A stretch of DNA of 64,000 bases from Palaemon carinicauda (lineage: Eukaryota; Arthropoda; Malacostraca; Decapoda; Palaemonidae). Of this stretch, positions 12,561-24,351 are shown piece by piece (positions within the stretch are counted from its first letter, which is position 1; each line of letters starts with the position of its first letter). The notes under the pieces were generated by a model. That model had not been told where the DNA came from. It saw only the letters and a list, made by a program, of their open reading frames with translations, and did not search any database. The stretch spans positions 76,448,789-76,512,788 of the forward strand of contig NC_090729.1 of NCBI RefSeq assembly GCF_036898095.1, given 5' to 3'. The position numbers and the translations under genes were made by a program.

Positions 12561-15034
12561 CTGTTCCAGTCCAGTGACATGGCATCCACTGCTTCTGCCT
12601 TGGGGTCCTCGTACGGGGCCACATACCGAGGAAGTTGATTGTTGTCGCTCGTTGCGAAGAGATCTATCTGAAGTTCTGGGACTTGGTGAGAGATGAAGGA
12701 GAATGATCTTGCGTCTAGAGACCATTCCGACTCTATCGGGTTTGTTCGAGATAGAGCATCCGCTGTCACGTTGCGGAATCCTTGTAGGTGAACTGCAGAC
12801 AGGTGCCACTTCTTCTTCTCTGCCAGACGGAAGATTGGGAGAAGCACCTGATTTATCTGGGGCGATCTTGAGCCTTGGCGATTGAGACATCGAACTACCA
12901 CCGAGTTGTCTAGGGTTAGACGAATGTGGATCGAGGGAGGCGGGGATAGTTTCTTCAGAGTTAGAAGGACCGCCATGGCCTCCAAGATGTTGATGTGGAA
13001 CGTCTTGAACAGGGGAGACCAGGTGCCTTGAGCCTGTTTTTGGTGGGAGTGACCTCCCCAACCCTCCAGCGAAGCGTCCGTGTGGATGTTGAGTGATGGA
13101 GGTGGGTGTTGAAGAGGAATGGACCTTTTCAGGGCCTTTGCTTCCGACCACGGCTTGAGGAGAAGTTGAAGTCTGTTTGGGAGCCGTCTCTTGAGGTCTC
13201 TTTGAGCGATGGATGCAGAACGTCTCCAGACTCCCGCGGCATCCTTTAGCTGTGCACGAAGCACTGGGTTTGTTACTGAGGCGAACTGTAGAGAGCCTAG
13301 AACTCGTTCCTGCTGGCGTCTTGAAATCCGTTTGGATTTTAGTAGTCGCTTGACAGACCCTGCTATTTCCTTCCTTTTCTTCTGGGGGATGGAAAGGCGG
13401 TGTGACTGAAGGTTCCATTGGATTCCTAACCACTGGAACTTCTGAGCTGGAGAGAGGCGAGATTTCTTCTCGTTTATCTTGAATCCCAGGTGTTCTAGGT
13501 ACTGGGTGACTTTGTTGCAGGATTTTACACAATCCTCGGGCGATGGAGCCCAAACTAGCCAGTCGTCGAGGTAGGCCATCACCTGGACGTTTCGGAGGCG
13601 GAGCTGTTGTACTATGGCGTCCGCCAGCTTTGTGAAGATCCGAGGGGCCACATTGAGGCCGAAGGGCATGGCCCTGAAGGCGTAGCTTTTCCTTTGGAGT
13701 CGAAATCCTAGGTAGGAGGAAGCGTGATGGTTCATTGGAACGTGCCAGTAGGCATCCGCCAGGTCTATGGAGACCGTGTAGGAACCTCGAGGCAGAAGGG
13801 TCCTTATTTGTTGAAGAGTCAGCATCTTGAACTTGTCGTTCGCTATGAATTTGTTGAGGGGGGATAAGTCCAGAATGACTCTGAGTTTGTCGGAGTCTTT
13901 CTTGGGGACACAAAACAGTCTTCCTTGGAACCTGGTGGACTTTACCTTCCTTATCACCTTCTTGTTCAAGAGATCTAGGACATATTCTTCCAGAAGGGGG
14001 GTTGATTGTTGGAAGAACTGCTGGAATGTTGGGGGTGGTTGAGTCCAACTCCAGCCTAGACCCTTCTTGACGATGCTGTGTGCCCAGGGATCGAAGGTCC
14101 AACGATCCTGGAATTGGTGGAGTCTTCCTCCCACCGGAAGCACTTCATTGCTTCTGGTGTCCCGAGGGCTTGCTGCCTCGGCCGCTAGCTCCCTTTCCTC
14201 CTCTGCCTCTGGAGGGACGGCGAGACGCGTCTCTGCCTGCACCTCTGTTTGACCTCTACCTTTGTGACGAAAGGTAGTCGTCTGTTGCTCGAAAGCAGGG
14301 GTGAAGACCGGTGACTGTGACAACACCGGTTGGGTGACCGGCTGAAAGGTCTGTTGTGGCTGAGCTGCCACTTGGGAGGTAGCGGGTCCCGGAAACTGAC
14401 GTCTTGGTTGACGTTGCTGGGGTTTCTGTTTCGAAGATTTCCTCTTAGGTTGAGGTCCGTCGTCCTGAGAGGATTTCCTCTTCTTTGACATGCCCCACTT
14501 GTGGAGAAGGTTCCTATTCTCCGTGGCGGCTTTGTCGGTGATCTCCTTCACAAGGTCAGAAGGAAAGAGGTGTTTGCCCCAGATGTTGGAGGAAATCAGC
14601 CTCCGGGGTTCGTGTTTCACAGTGGCACCTGCGAACACGAATTCACGACAGGCTCTCCGAGCCTTCATGAAGTGGTACATGTCCTTCACCAGGGTTGCCA
14701 TGTGGGATTTGGCAAGTACCATGTAGTGGTCTGGTACTCTGGTGTCACACGCCATAATGTCAAGTTGGACCTGGTTGGACATAGATGCTGCGAGCCTCTC
14801 CTTCGTATCTTGTTCCCGACGAAGGAGGTGATCGTTAAGTTTCGGGAGGTCTTCATTAAACTGAAGTCCGGCGACGTCAGGATCTAGCTTTCCCACGACG
14901 AAAGTATGCTGGATGTCCTTCCAGTGTCGAGCGTCAGGGGGAGTAACTATGGAGAAGGGTCTGCACTCCTCCAGTGCAGGGCAGGCTTTCCCCTCTTCCA
15001 CAGCTTTAAGGCACGCAGCGAAGGCCTTTTCCAT
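12305..15034 (-). CDS. DIRS-1 Gag C-terminal part fused to RT / RNase H / MT
   Basis: A 909-residue frame. Residues 1 to about 255 are the conserved back half of Gag (KHLFPSDLVKEI near 154-165, then basic and Gln-rich). RT follows: motif A SIDLADAYWH with Asp424 and the active site YLDD at 488-491. RNase H has Asp653 (HTDAS), Glu685, Asp709 and Asp759 (TADALSR). The DIRS methyltransferase-like domain has DLFATS at 791-796 and FPP at 832-834. All expected catalytic residues are present. Gag and RT share one frame here, whereas DIRS-2 needs a +1 change; see the RG-rich tail at 14145-14255. The first ATG is only the first one after the upstream in-frame stop. Confidence 0.88.
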   Translation of the reverse strand: MEKAFAACLKAVEEGKACPALEECRPFSIVTPPDARHWKDIQHTFVVGKLDPDVAGLQFNEDLPKLNDHLLRREQDTKERLAASMSNQVQLDIMACDTRVPDHYMVLAKSHMATLVKDMYHFMKARRACREFVFAGATVKHEPRRLISSNIWGKHLFPSDLVKEITDKAATENRNLLHKWGMSKKRKSSQDDGPQPKRKSSKQKPQQRQPRRQFPGPATSQVAAQPQQTFQPVTQPVLSQSPVFTPAFEQQTTTFRHKGRGQTEVQAETRLAVPPEAEEERELAAEAASPRDTRSNEVLPVGGRLHQFQDRWTFDPWAHSIVKKGLGWSWTQPPPTFQQFFQQSTPLLEEYVLDLLNKKVIRKVKSTRFQGRLFCVPKKDSDKLRVILDLSPLNKFIANDKFKMLTLQQIRTLLPRGSYTVSIDLADAYWHVPMNHHASSYLGFRLQRKSYAFRAMPFGLNVAPRIFTKLADAIVQQLRLRNVQVMAYLDDWLVWAPSPEDCVKSCNKVTQYLEHLGFKINEKKSRLSPAQKFQWLGIQWNLQSHRLSIPQKKRKEIAGSVKRLLKSKRISRRQQERVLGSLQFASVTNPVLRAQLKDAAGVWRRSASIAQRDLKRRLPNRLQLLLKPWSEAKALKRSIPLQHPPPSLNIHTDASLEGWGGHSHQKQAQGTWSPLFKTFHINILEAMAVLLTLKKLSPPPSIHIRLTLDNSVVVRCLNRQGSRSPQINQVLLPIFRLAEKKKWHLSAVHLQGFRNVTADALSRTNPIESEWSLDARSFSFISHQVPELQIDLFATSDNNQLPRYVAPYEDPKAEAVDAMSLDWNRWSKIYLFPPTNLLLKVLSKLRTFKGTAALVAPKWPRSNWYPLVLELQPKLIPLPGPVLSQQVQKSTVFASSSKIKDLHLMIFSP
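14145..14255 (-). pseudogene. DIRS-1 Gag RG-rich tail in an alternative frame
   Basis: In the frame shared by the YR gene, this stretch encodes an Arg/Gly/Ser-rich tail (RSNRGAGRDASRR, then RGRGGKGASGRG) ending at a TGA (14147-14145). DIRS-2 Gag ends with the same kind of tail. The Gag body upstream is in the RT frame, so the tail is reached only through a frame change near 14260. I infer that this tail is the ancestral Gag C-terminus and that an indel joined Gag to RT in this copy. Confidence 0.6.
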
Positions 15035-15052
15035 GAATGGAAGTACCGCATT

Positions 15053-16090
15053 TTAAGGTGCGACGTAGGTAGGGTGCTTCTTGCTCAGGGCCGGAAGCTT
15101 AGAGCAGGTAAAACCCCTACTCTTGAACGTGTTGGCTAGCATAGCCTGGGCCTTCGCGAGATCGAACACTATCTCTTCTTTCGGTTCGGTCTCTTCTTTA
15201 GAGGCAGGTTCAGAGCGAAGTCGGACGTAACAGTCCGGGTAGGCCTCAAAATTTGGGAAGAATTCCACATCTTCCAGGGGGACCGAGCCGATCTTGTCGC
15301 TGACAAAGATTCTGCCGGTCGCTATCACCATATGCTCAGCATACCTCCATGGGTTGGCATGAGAGCAAGCGGGGAGATCCTTAACCGAGATCTTCTTCGG
15401 TTCTTTGGGTCCCATCATGGACCTGATGAACTCCTGATTCTCCTTTAACTTGTCGTCCATGACGGCTCTAATCAACCGGATCATTTCTTGAGTGGATGAT
15501 GAGGGTTCCGGGGTCGTGGAGGTAGACGGGAGAGACACTTCCGTCGGTGTAGGAGTAGGGGCGGAGATGGAAGGAGGAGCGACCTCTTGCTCCGACTCGG
15601 CGTATTCCACCTGGTCTTCATCATCTTCAGCTCCTTGAGCCATGAGGGTCTTCTCCGTACCCTCCGAGACATCCGACATGTGTTCGTCATCATCGGAATC
15701 TAGGCGGCAATCGTGCATGGACTGGGCCATGACCACATCAGGTTCCACCGTAATTTGGACAGTGGGGATCAAATCCTTGGGCACCACAGAATCAGGGGAG
15801 GCCTTTGGGAACAGAAGTGACCTCAATTCTTCAGTGGCCAGGTACGGTCCGGTGGCATTCTTCTGGAAGCCACGCACCCATTTGCGTAGCTTCTCTCGAG
15901 CAATGTCCCTGATCTCCGCTGAGGGAGAGTTATGGAAGCCATCAGCTACGTGAGCCTGGCAGACCATACAGTTCAGCGGGTCCCAGAATTTCAAATCCCC
16001 TTTCTTGTTAGCACAAGGGGCGTGAGTCCTGCAAGCCGTATGCCCGTAGAAGTGCGGGCGTTTCACAGCGCAGAAGTCGAAGTCACTTCA
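15053..16090 (-). pseudogene. DIRS-1 Gag, N-terminal part (stop-interrupted)
   Basis: Encodes a Cys/His-rich N-terminus (CRTHAPC, then CMVCQAH), an acidic and Pro/Ser-rich middle, and a domain with DLPACSHANPWRYAEHM. DIRS Gag proteins carry a similar Cys-rich start. The frame ends at an in-frame TAA (15055-15053); the same frame reopens directly into the Gag back half at 15034. No ATG lies in frame at the start: the only good ATG (16091-16089) is one base out of phase and meets TGA after two codons. A single-base indel just after that ATG would explain this. A pyrimidine-rich CAG (about 16107) could be a splice acceptor, but the TGA lies between it and the frame. Confidence 0.75.
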
Positions 16091-18404
16091 TCTGCTCCTC
16101 CTGTGGAAGAAAGAGAAAATGAGTATGGGGGGAGTCATAAGAATGGCTCTTAATCTAAGTTAATATTAATCAATAATTTTAACTTAATGAAGGGTGTGAT
16201 GCATAGAGATTGAAGTAGTAAAGAAAACATACTCCATGCATCCCGCCCGGCTGGCTACCGCAAGCTTTATCCTTGGATAATCCGAGATGGCCGAAGGCAC
16301 AGGATAGTATTTCTTAGAAGTCCATAGGGCAATGGAATTCCATGGAAAATGCCAAGGATAAGTTTGGGACCGAGGCCACTCAGTCCCAAATTAGGGGGCT
16401 AACAGGTCCCTTAGGGTAACTGCTTCCGGCAACCAGCCGCGCTAAGATACACGCAGCATGCTGGAATTTTGAAGAATGCAAAGAGACAGCATGATTACTA
16501 ATAGAACAGTACCAAGGCACTGATCCAATAGCGTAAACAGGCCATCTGTTTGCAGTGTAGGGCTATCAGTATTCATATGATAGCTAGTAGAAGGGGGTGC
16601 AAGTAGTCTTGACGCCTCCGGGGGTTCCGGCAGACATCCGGCACGCCGGAGGCCGCTCCAGCAGAGTTTCTGGCATTAGAACAGACAATATATAAGTCAA
16701 GAGTAATACCAGGGTGGCGGCCGCCGGCACAACGGCGGCACGCCGGCAGAGGAGCGGCGGCTCCGGCAGTCGGAGGATGCCGGATTGGAGACTGGGACAA
16801 GGATGGTTATAGCGGAACCAGGTTGCCGGCAATGGATGCCGGCACTCCGGTGGCCGACCGGCAGGCGGACGGCGAAGCTAAGAGGAAGGAGGAGAGCCAT
16901 CGGCCGGAAGCCGGCGGCGGTCGGCAGTCCCCCGGCACGCAGGGGGCTGGCGGCATAAGGGTAAGGGGAGAGTCACCAAGGTAGGAGGCGGGTATCGCCG
17001 ACAGTGGAGGCGGCAAGGGACCGGCACCCGGATAGTGAGAGAGACAGGGGGAGGGATGTAAGAAGTCCAGTCATGGACTCCCAGACATCCCCCCCTGAGA
17101 GGGTGTACCCATGATAGAGGCTGGCTCTATCCCCCAGAAGCAGGGGTCTCAGAGGACCGGGAGCTAGGGTAGCCCAAGGGAGGGCTAGGGGACACCCAAA
17201 GAGGGGGAGACCTCTACATACAGAACACATCCAGTGGTTAACCCCATAGGACACTATGAAGGGTATATGTACCAGAGCGGACTGCACATAGAAGCTCAAG
17301 GTAGCCCTATCACTCCACCCTAAGGAGGAGTTGTAGGACAGGGGACAGATGGGTATAGACTAACCTAAGTGTAGGCTAGGCTATACAAGAGATAGGTGGG
17401 GAGGGGAGAGGAGAAGAGTCTTCCGTGGAAGGGGTTCTGTACCCGAGCGGCCACTAGGGAAAGGGAGGACACTCCCTAACCTAAGATAAGGCAGCCTGGC
17501 TGAAACGGTGCATGGGTACAGTTTCAGCAGGGGACAGAATAACCTTTCCAAAACCTAACCTAGAGCAGGGCTAAAAGCCCTGAACTAGGAAAGATAGAAG
17601 ACATATCGCTATCGCAGGACAGTCATAGACTAGTCCTAGCCATAGAGGAAGGGCTAGCTGTTCCTCACTCTCGGACGCAACCCTAAGGGGGGTTCATTCC
17701 CTTAGGGAGGACTGAGAGGCGATAATATACTCCGTTAGGCGCTTGATCCCTTTACTTAGTAAGGGAATCAAGGCTAAACAGAGGGAATGCCAAGGGCAGG
17801 GGTATGAAGGAAGCATATAGGGGTCCTACAAGTAGGTTAGGTTAGGAAGGGACACTAACTAACCAATCCCCTATATGGTCCCTGAAGGCGAAAAACACTT
17901 GCATCACAGTCGAAAGTATTGTAAAATAATGCCACTATCTTCATAACTTAGCCTAGGATCACTAATAAAATCATGCATGAACACTGATATATAGGCGCTC
18001 TGGCCTGGGGGCTATAGTAGCCTACTGGTATGAGGTCAATTGATGACCGATAAAAAGTGTCAAAACACGATATAAAAGTTCCTAGCTATGAAGACTAAAT
18101 AAACTAATGTTATCGATTAGTAAATAAGGCTGGAAGCGTTGTTGTGGCTAACTAAATAAGGCATGCATAACAACAACGACGCCATAAAATGGCGGGTCCG
18201 GTAGAGGCATAGCTCTGCCACAAAACAACAATTATCTCGGAAAGTAATATTTACTTTACGGTCAGAGCTTAACTAAACAATACTGGAACCTTGTACTCAA
18301 CTTTCCAGAAGAAGGCGAGGCCGAAGGTAGCGACATAACGTAGATGCAAAGCGATAAGTAAGGCACAGGGAAAATCCGTCTAAGTAGGGCGAGCTACTGA
18401 ACAA
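16091..18404 (-). other. DIRS-1 long leader region
   Basis: About 2.3 kb between the 5-prime inverted repeat and gag. It contains a GC-rich patch (about 16600-17030) with many CCGGC/GCCGG motifs, unusual in this AT-rich window. Open frames in this patch are by-products of high GC. No domain recognised; presumed 5-prime untranslated or promoter sequence. Confidence 0.55.
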
Positions 18405-20005
<1,601 letters not shown>

Positions 20006-20140
20006 TATATATATTTCTGAAACTATTAATTTGCAATGGGAACAAGTATCATTTTCGAAGAGAGCGTAATTTTTTCTATAAGAAAAAGTAGTTTTTTTTT
20101 CCTAAGTTATATTGCCTTGTAATACACTACAATAATACCT
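20006..20140 (+). mobile_element. Second fold-back family copy, right portion
   Basis: Continuation of 9695-9860: ATATATTTCTGAAACT, TTCGAAGAGAGCGTAATTTT and TTCCTAAGTTATATTGCC correspond to 8780-8890 of the first copy. It marks the far edge of the nested block of AT tract, DIRS-1 and pogo-like element. Sequence 20141-20680 is unassigned. Confidence 0.65.
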
Positions 20141-20689
20141 TCTCTATATGTTTAATAGGAGCTGGGGCATTATAACTTGCATATCAGTCTATTAAGTAGG
20201 TTTTTCAATTTTTCACTCAAGTCCATTGTTTACATCTGAGAGACTGAAGGGGTTTCATTCCCATGGTTTGGAGTGTGTTCTGTGCATTTACCTCTTTGTC
20301 TAGGCATGTAGTCAGCTGACTTCGTACCCACTGCTGGTGGGAAGAAAACTATTGAACGATCAGGCCTTTGAGGCTGATTGAGTTTAGATGTCACTCTCAC
20401 GGTTTTCCCACCCATGTGAGAGAGAGTACAGTATTGCCCAACCCTCTACCAAAGTATTAAAAGAGACGGCGAGACTACGGTCTACTTTGTTTTCATCTCA
20501 GCCGTTCATGATCGCTCATCTAGGGGAGCTCCACCACTCGTACTTGAGATGGCACGTATGTTGGCGATTGCGCCCATTAAAGTCGTACTATAGGTATCCT
20601 GTTAGGTACTCGCAATTACATGCTGCAACCTTAACTGCTCGCCATTGCCTGTGTACAATCATTCTGCTAGCCACCAGGTTGTCCGGGTC

Positions 20690-21150
20690 ACCAACCACCC
20701 TTTGAGATACTGTACTACCGATAGAGAGTTATTGGGTCCTTTGACTGGCCAGACGGTACTGCATTGGATCCTTCTCTCTAGTTACGGCTCCTTTTTCCCT
20801 TTGCCTGCACATACACTGAATAGTCTCTCCTATTCTTTACATATTCTCATCTCTCCTCGTACACTTAACAACGCTGAGATTACCAAACAATTCTTTGCTC
20901 AAGAGTTTAGCTACTGCTTTATAATTTTTCAATGGCTAGTTTTTTCCTGGTAAGGCTAGAAGGCACTTTTTAGCTATGGTTAGCTGCTCTTCTATGAGAA
21001 GGACATTCCAAAATAAAACCTTTGTTCTCTGATCTTGTGGTAAAGTTCTCTTGCTTGAGGGGACACTTAGGGACACTACTCTATCTTATTTTCTCTCCCA
21101 GTTTTTTTTTGAAGTTTTTATACTTTGTGTGTGATAAATGGTTTGGTTTT
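20690..21150 (+). mobile_element. Non-autonomous LINE derivative, longer 5-prime copy
   Basis: Aligns with 30660-31060 over ACGGCTCCTTTTTCCC, GAGATTACCAAACAATTCTT, TTCAATGGCTAGTTTTTTCC and AAGTTCTCTTGCTTGAGGGG. It shows that the family's 5-prime region extends beyond the short copies at 2.5 and 3.3 kb. No coding potential. Confidence 0.55.
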
Positions 21151-21159
21151 ATTACTGTT

Positions 21160-21513
21160 CATCATCATCATCATCATCATCCCGTATGCCTAGTGACACT
21201 AAGGGCCTCGGTTAGATTTCACCAGTCATCTTGTATCTTGAGCTTATAATTCAATACTTACCCATTCATCATCTACTTTGTGCTTCATAATCCTCAGCCA
21301 TGTAGGCTTGGGTCTTCCAATTCCTCCAGTGCCTTGTGGAGCCCAGCTGAACGTTTGGTGAACTAATCTCTCTTGGGGAGTGCGATGAGCATGCCCAAAC
21401 TGTTTCCATCTATTCCAAATCATGATCTCATCCACCTGTGGTACTCGAGTAGTCTCTATAGTTTCATTTCCAATCCTTTCCTGCCATTTAACTCCCAATA
21501 TCCTTGTGAGGGT
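21160..21513 (-). pseudogene. LINE RT C-terminal fragment, left part (split by DIRS-2)
   Basis: On the minus strand this reads as the tail end of a LINE polyprotein (WQERIGNETIETTRVPQVD, then FGHAHRTPQERLVHQTF and GRPKPTWLRIMKHKVDDEW) followed by a (GAT)n tail at 21159-21181. The same sequence occurs at 41277-41640. Here it is interrupted by DIRS-2 and resumes at 28048. Truncated upstream and not functional. Confidence 0.8.
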
Positions 21514-21692
21514 TTTTTCAATATTAAACTTACCCGATGATCATATAGCTGTCAGCTCTGCTGCCCGACAGAAAAACCTACGGGCGGAATACGCCAGCGA
21601 TCGCTATACAGGTGGGGGTGTACATCAACAGCGCCATCTGTCGAGTAGGTACTCAAGTACTCGATGTCAACACAGAATCAATTTTCTCTCTG
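21514..21692 (+). repeat. DIRS-2 left inverted terminal repeat
   Basis: Reverse complement of 27847-28020: ACCCGATGATCATATAGCTG, GCGATCGCTATACAGGTGGG, GTACTCAAGTACTCGATGTC. The outermost TTTTTCAATATTAAACTT is matched only by the ICR. Confidence 0.93.
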
Positions 21693-21894
21693 TCGTGTCA
21701 CCGGCAAGACCTACTGAATACGCTCTTGTTTTCTGGATTGATTTTCACGTTATTTGGTGAAGTATTCATTTCTGGTTATTAGCTATCGCTATGCAGAAGT
21801 TATCTTCAATACTTCCTTGCATTCTTTTTTGGATTTTGGATTATTTGTTGACGACTTGGATAGATTTTGAATTCCCCCCTTTGACTAATTCAAG

Positions 21895-24351
21895 ATGTCT
21901 GACCCTTCTCAAGTCCCCAAGTACAGGAAATGTAGCGCTAGGGACTGTTCAAGGCGTCTTCCGAAGGCCTCTATCGATCCGCACACCGTTTGTTCCAATT
22001 GTAGGGGTAAAGCCTGTCAATTGGAAGATCGATGTGAGGAATGCGCTGGGCTTTCGGAATTCGGGTTTCAAGAATTCCTGAAATATGCACGTAGGCTAGA
22101 GAAGGATAGGATCAGGAGGAGTTCGTCTCGCTCAATTGATTTTTCCTCTCCCCATGCCCCTCAACCTATTCCTTCCCCTGTAGTGGTTGCACCCGACCCC
22201 TCTGCTAGCTCTCATCAACCTTCAATGGCAGATATGATGCGTGCCATTCAGGCTCTAGGTGAGAGAGTCGAGTCATTGGCGAATGACCGCAATCAACTCA
22301 TGGCTGACGTCAGAGAGTTGAAAGGTAAAAGTGCAGTGGGAAGTGAAGTGAGTGTCAGTGCAGTGAAAAGTGTCAGTGTTACGCATGAGGGTGCGTCTGT
22401 TCGTGCCTGTCGTCCTCCCAGTCCGGGAACTCTTGCAAGCTCCCAAGCCCAGGGGAGAAGCAATGTCGTACGACCAAAGGGTTCGACAGGCTTTAATCAG
22501 CGTACAGACGTACCCTCCGTGGTTTCGGACGTATCTTACCTAGATCGTCCCACCCACAAGAAGACGAGTGAGCCCATTCATTCCTCGTCTGCGGAAGAGG
22601 TTTCTCGACAGAAACGATGGACCCAGGTCTCACGGCCTCTTAAACGTAAGGTCCCTTCCGAGCTAGTCCAACGGCCCAGGTGTAGCCACTGGGTCAGTTC
22701 GGACTCGCTGCAGTCCTCCGACGACTGCACACCTCCTAAGAGAGGCAAAGTGGTACCGCAACAGGCAGTAACTCCGTCTGTTGCCGCACCCGCTGTTTTA
22801 GACCCTCAGTCACAACGGACAGTAACTCCGTCTGTTGCCGCTTTTGTAGACCCTAAGTGGTCTTTACTGCAGTCTATGCAGACTCAGTTAGCTGCGGTTA
22901 TGCAGGAGTTTCGTGCGGAGAAGGTTGACGCTGCACCCGTTAGCCTACAACCTGCCACGGTTGTGCGCCCAGCAGACGCTGAGGCTGCCTGCTCCCACAC
23001 TCCAGCTGTGAGAGCTCCTCCACCCATGCGCAGTCGACCCTGCCAGACGCATGCTGATGTTCACAGACGCATGGAACCCTCCGTTGCCGTGCGTGAGCTA
23101 CCACAACAACAGGAGGGTGGAGTTAGGCTGCCGTGTTTTGACGCGGTGCGTCAGCCTCCGCAACCCACGGTGGTCTCCGCTATCCTTCCACAGTCGGGAG
23201 TGGACGCTTTGCGCACCCACTCAGCTTTGGTTGTTGCCAGTTCTCAGACTGACCAACAGTGGCATGATGTTGGGTCCAGTGCAGCCACGCATGCACCCGT
23301 GCTGCCGGACTCAGCCGTCCAGCCCACTCCGTTGCCTCTTCCTCCTCAACATTCAGATGATGGTATCTCTGATGATGACGAAGCTGCACATCTTGACGAC
23401 CAACACTCGGACATCGAAGAACCCAAGACCACGCTTCCCTCCTTAGACTTTAGGAAAGTGCTTGCGCTGTTCAAGGATTTATATCCGGATCAGTTTGTGT
23501 CTGCAGCACCCCGCTCGCCTCCCTCTGAGTTCACTTTAGGCATGCAGTCAGCAGCTCCTGCCTTTACGAAGCTCGTACTCGCTCGCTCGTCCAAGAGAGC
23601 TTTAAGGGTACTGGGAGAGTGGTTGCAGTCCAAGAAGCAACTTGGGAAGACATCCTTCATGTTTCCCCCGGTCAAGCTTGCTTCCAGATTTAGCGTCTGG
23701 TATGCCACGGGAGAAGTTCTCGGCTTGGGAGTTCCTGCCTCTGCCCTGGGCGACTTCTCAAGTCTGGTAGACTCTCCTCGTAGGCTGGCTATGAGACGCT
23801 CCAAGATTTGCTGGACTCCTTCGGATATGGACCATCTTATGAAGGGAGTTTTCCGCGCATTCGAAGTCTTCTTGGACTGGTGTTTGGGAGCGTTGAGCAG
23901 GAAGACCTCCCCTTCTGATAAGGAAACTTCCATGCTCATCATGTCCTGCATGGACAAAGCCATTCGGGATGGTTCTAGTGAGCTTGCGGCTTCTTTCGTG
24001 TCTGGGGTCCTCAAGAAGCGAGATCACCTTTGCTCCTTCTTGTCAGCTGGAGTCACCCCATGTCAAAAGTCGGAGCTTATGTTTGCTCCACTCTCGAAGT
24101 GTCTCTTCCCTGAAGAGTTGATCAAGGAGATTGCTGCCTCCTTGATCCAGAAAGACACCCATGACCTGGTGGCGTCATCCGCACGCAAAGTCACCCCTTT
24201 GCCCTCCGTACCTAGACCCAGGATGGACACTCCAGCGTCAAGGTTCATTCCGCCCTTTCGTGGCAGAGCCTCCAGCAGAGGAGGTGCTCGTGCCGGAAGT
24301 CAACGTGGGAGCAAGAAGAAGGGTTCCAAGTCCTCTAGAGGCAGAGTCTGA
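21895..24351 (+). CDS. DIRS-2 Gag-like protein
   Basis: 818 residues, uninterrupted. The start ATG follows a short leader after the terminal repeat. Residues 13-50 form a Cys/His-rich cluster (C13, C18, H30, C33, C36, C41, C47, C50) that probably binds zinc. A coiled-coil-like segment follows (about 110-145), then long Pro/Ser/Thr-rich low-complexity sequence (about 150-530, with repeated TPSVAA). A conserved globular domain spans about 540-770 (WYATGEVLGLG, CLFPEELIKEIAASL). The tail is Arg/Gly/Ser-rich. By analogy with other DIRS ORF1 products it should bind and package element RNA. It overlaps the RT frame by about 190 bp. Confidence 0.9.
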   Translation: MSDPSQVPKYRKCSARDCSRRLPKASIDPHTVCSNCRGKACQLEDRCEECAGLSEFGFQEFLKYARRLEKDRIRRSSSRSIDFSSPHAPQPIPSPVVVAPDPSASSHQPSMADMMRAIQALGERVESLANDRNQLMADVRELKGKSAVGSEVSVSAVKSVSVTHEGASVRACRPPSPGTLASSQAQGRSNVVRPKGSTGFNQRTDVPSVVSDVSYLDRPTHKKTSEPIHSSSAEEVSRQKRWTQVSRPLKRKVPSELVQRPRCSHWVSSDSLQSSDDCTPPKRGKVVPQQAVTPSVAAPAVLDPQSQRTVTPSVAAFVDPKWSLLQSMQTQLAAVMQEFRAEKVDAAPVSLQPATVVRPADAEAACSHTPAVRAPPPMRSRPCQTHADVHRRMEPSVAVRELPQQQEGGVRLPCFDAVRQPPQPTVVSAILPQSGVDALRTHSALVVASSQTDQQWHDVGSSAATHAPVLPDSAVQPTPLPLPPQHSDDGISDDDEAAHLDDQHSDIEEPKTTLPSLDFRKVLALFKDLYPDQFVSAAPRSPPSEFTLGMQSAAPAFTKLVLARSSKRALRVLGEWLQSKKQLGKTSFMFPPVKLASRFSVWYATGEVLGLGVPASALGDFSSLVDSPRRLAMRRSKICWTPSDMDHLMKGVFRAFEVFLDWCLGALSRKTSPSDKETSMLIMSCMDKAIRDGSSELAASFVSGVLKKRDHLCSFLSAGVTPCQKSELMFAPLSKCLFPEELIKEIAASLIQKDTHDLVASSARKVTPLPSVPRPRMDTPASRFIPPFRGRASSRGGARAGSQRGSKKKGSKSSRGRV

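Noticed and set aside
12561..14102. The upstream part of the 922-residue minus-strand frame ending at 11334
   Set aside because: This part overlaps the conserved RT/RNase H frame and shows only shadow composition (Pro/Ser/Arg-rich, no domain). Only the region from about 12560 is supported as YR.
16095..16120. Splice acceptor that would supply a start for DIRS-1 gag
   Set aside because: A good pyrimidine tract and CAG are visible, but an in-frame TGA (16090-16088) lies between the acceptor and the long frame, so splicing there would not rescue it.
16573..17299. Overlapping minus-strand frames rich in Pro/Arg/Cys
   Set aside because: They arise from the GC-rich DIRS-1 leader, where stop codons are rare. 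No conserved motif and no agreement between frames.
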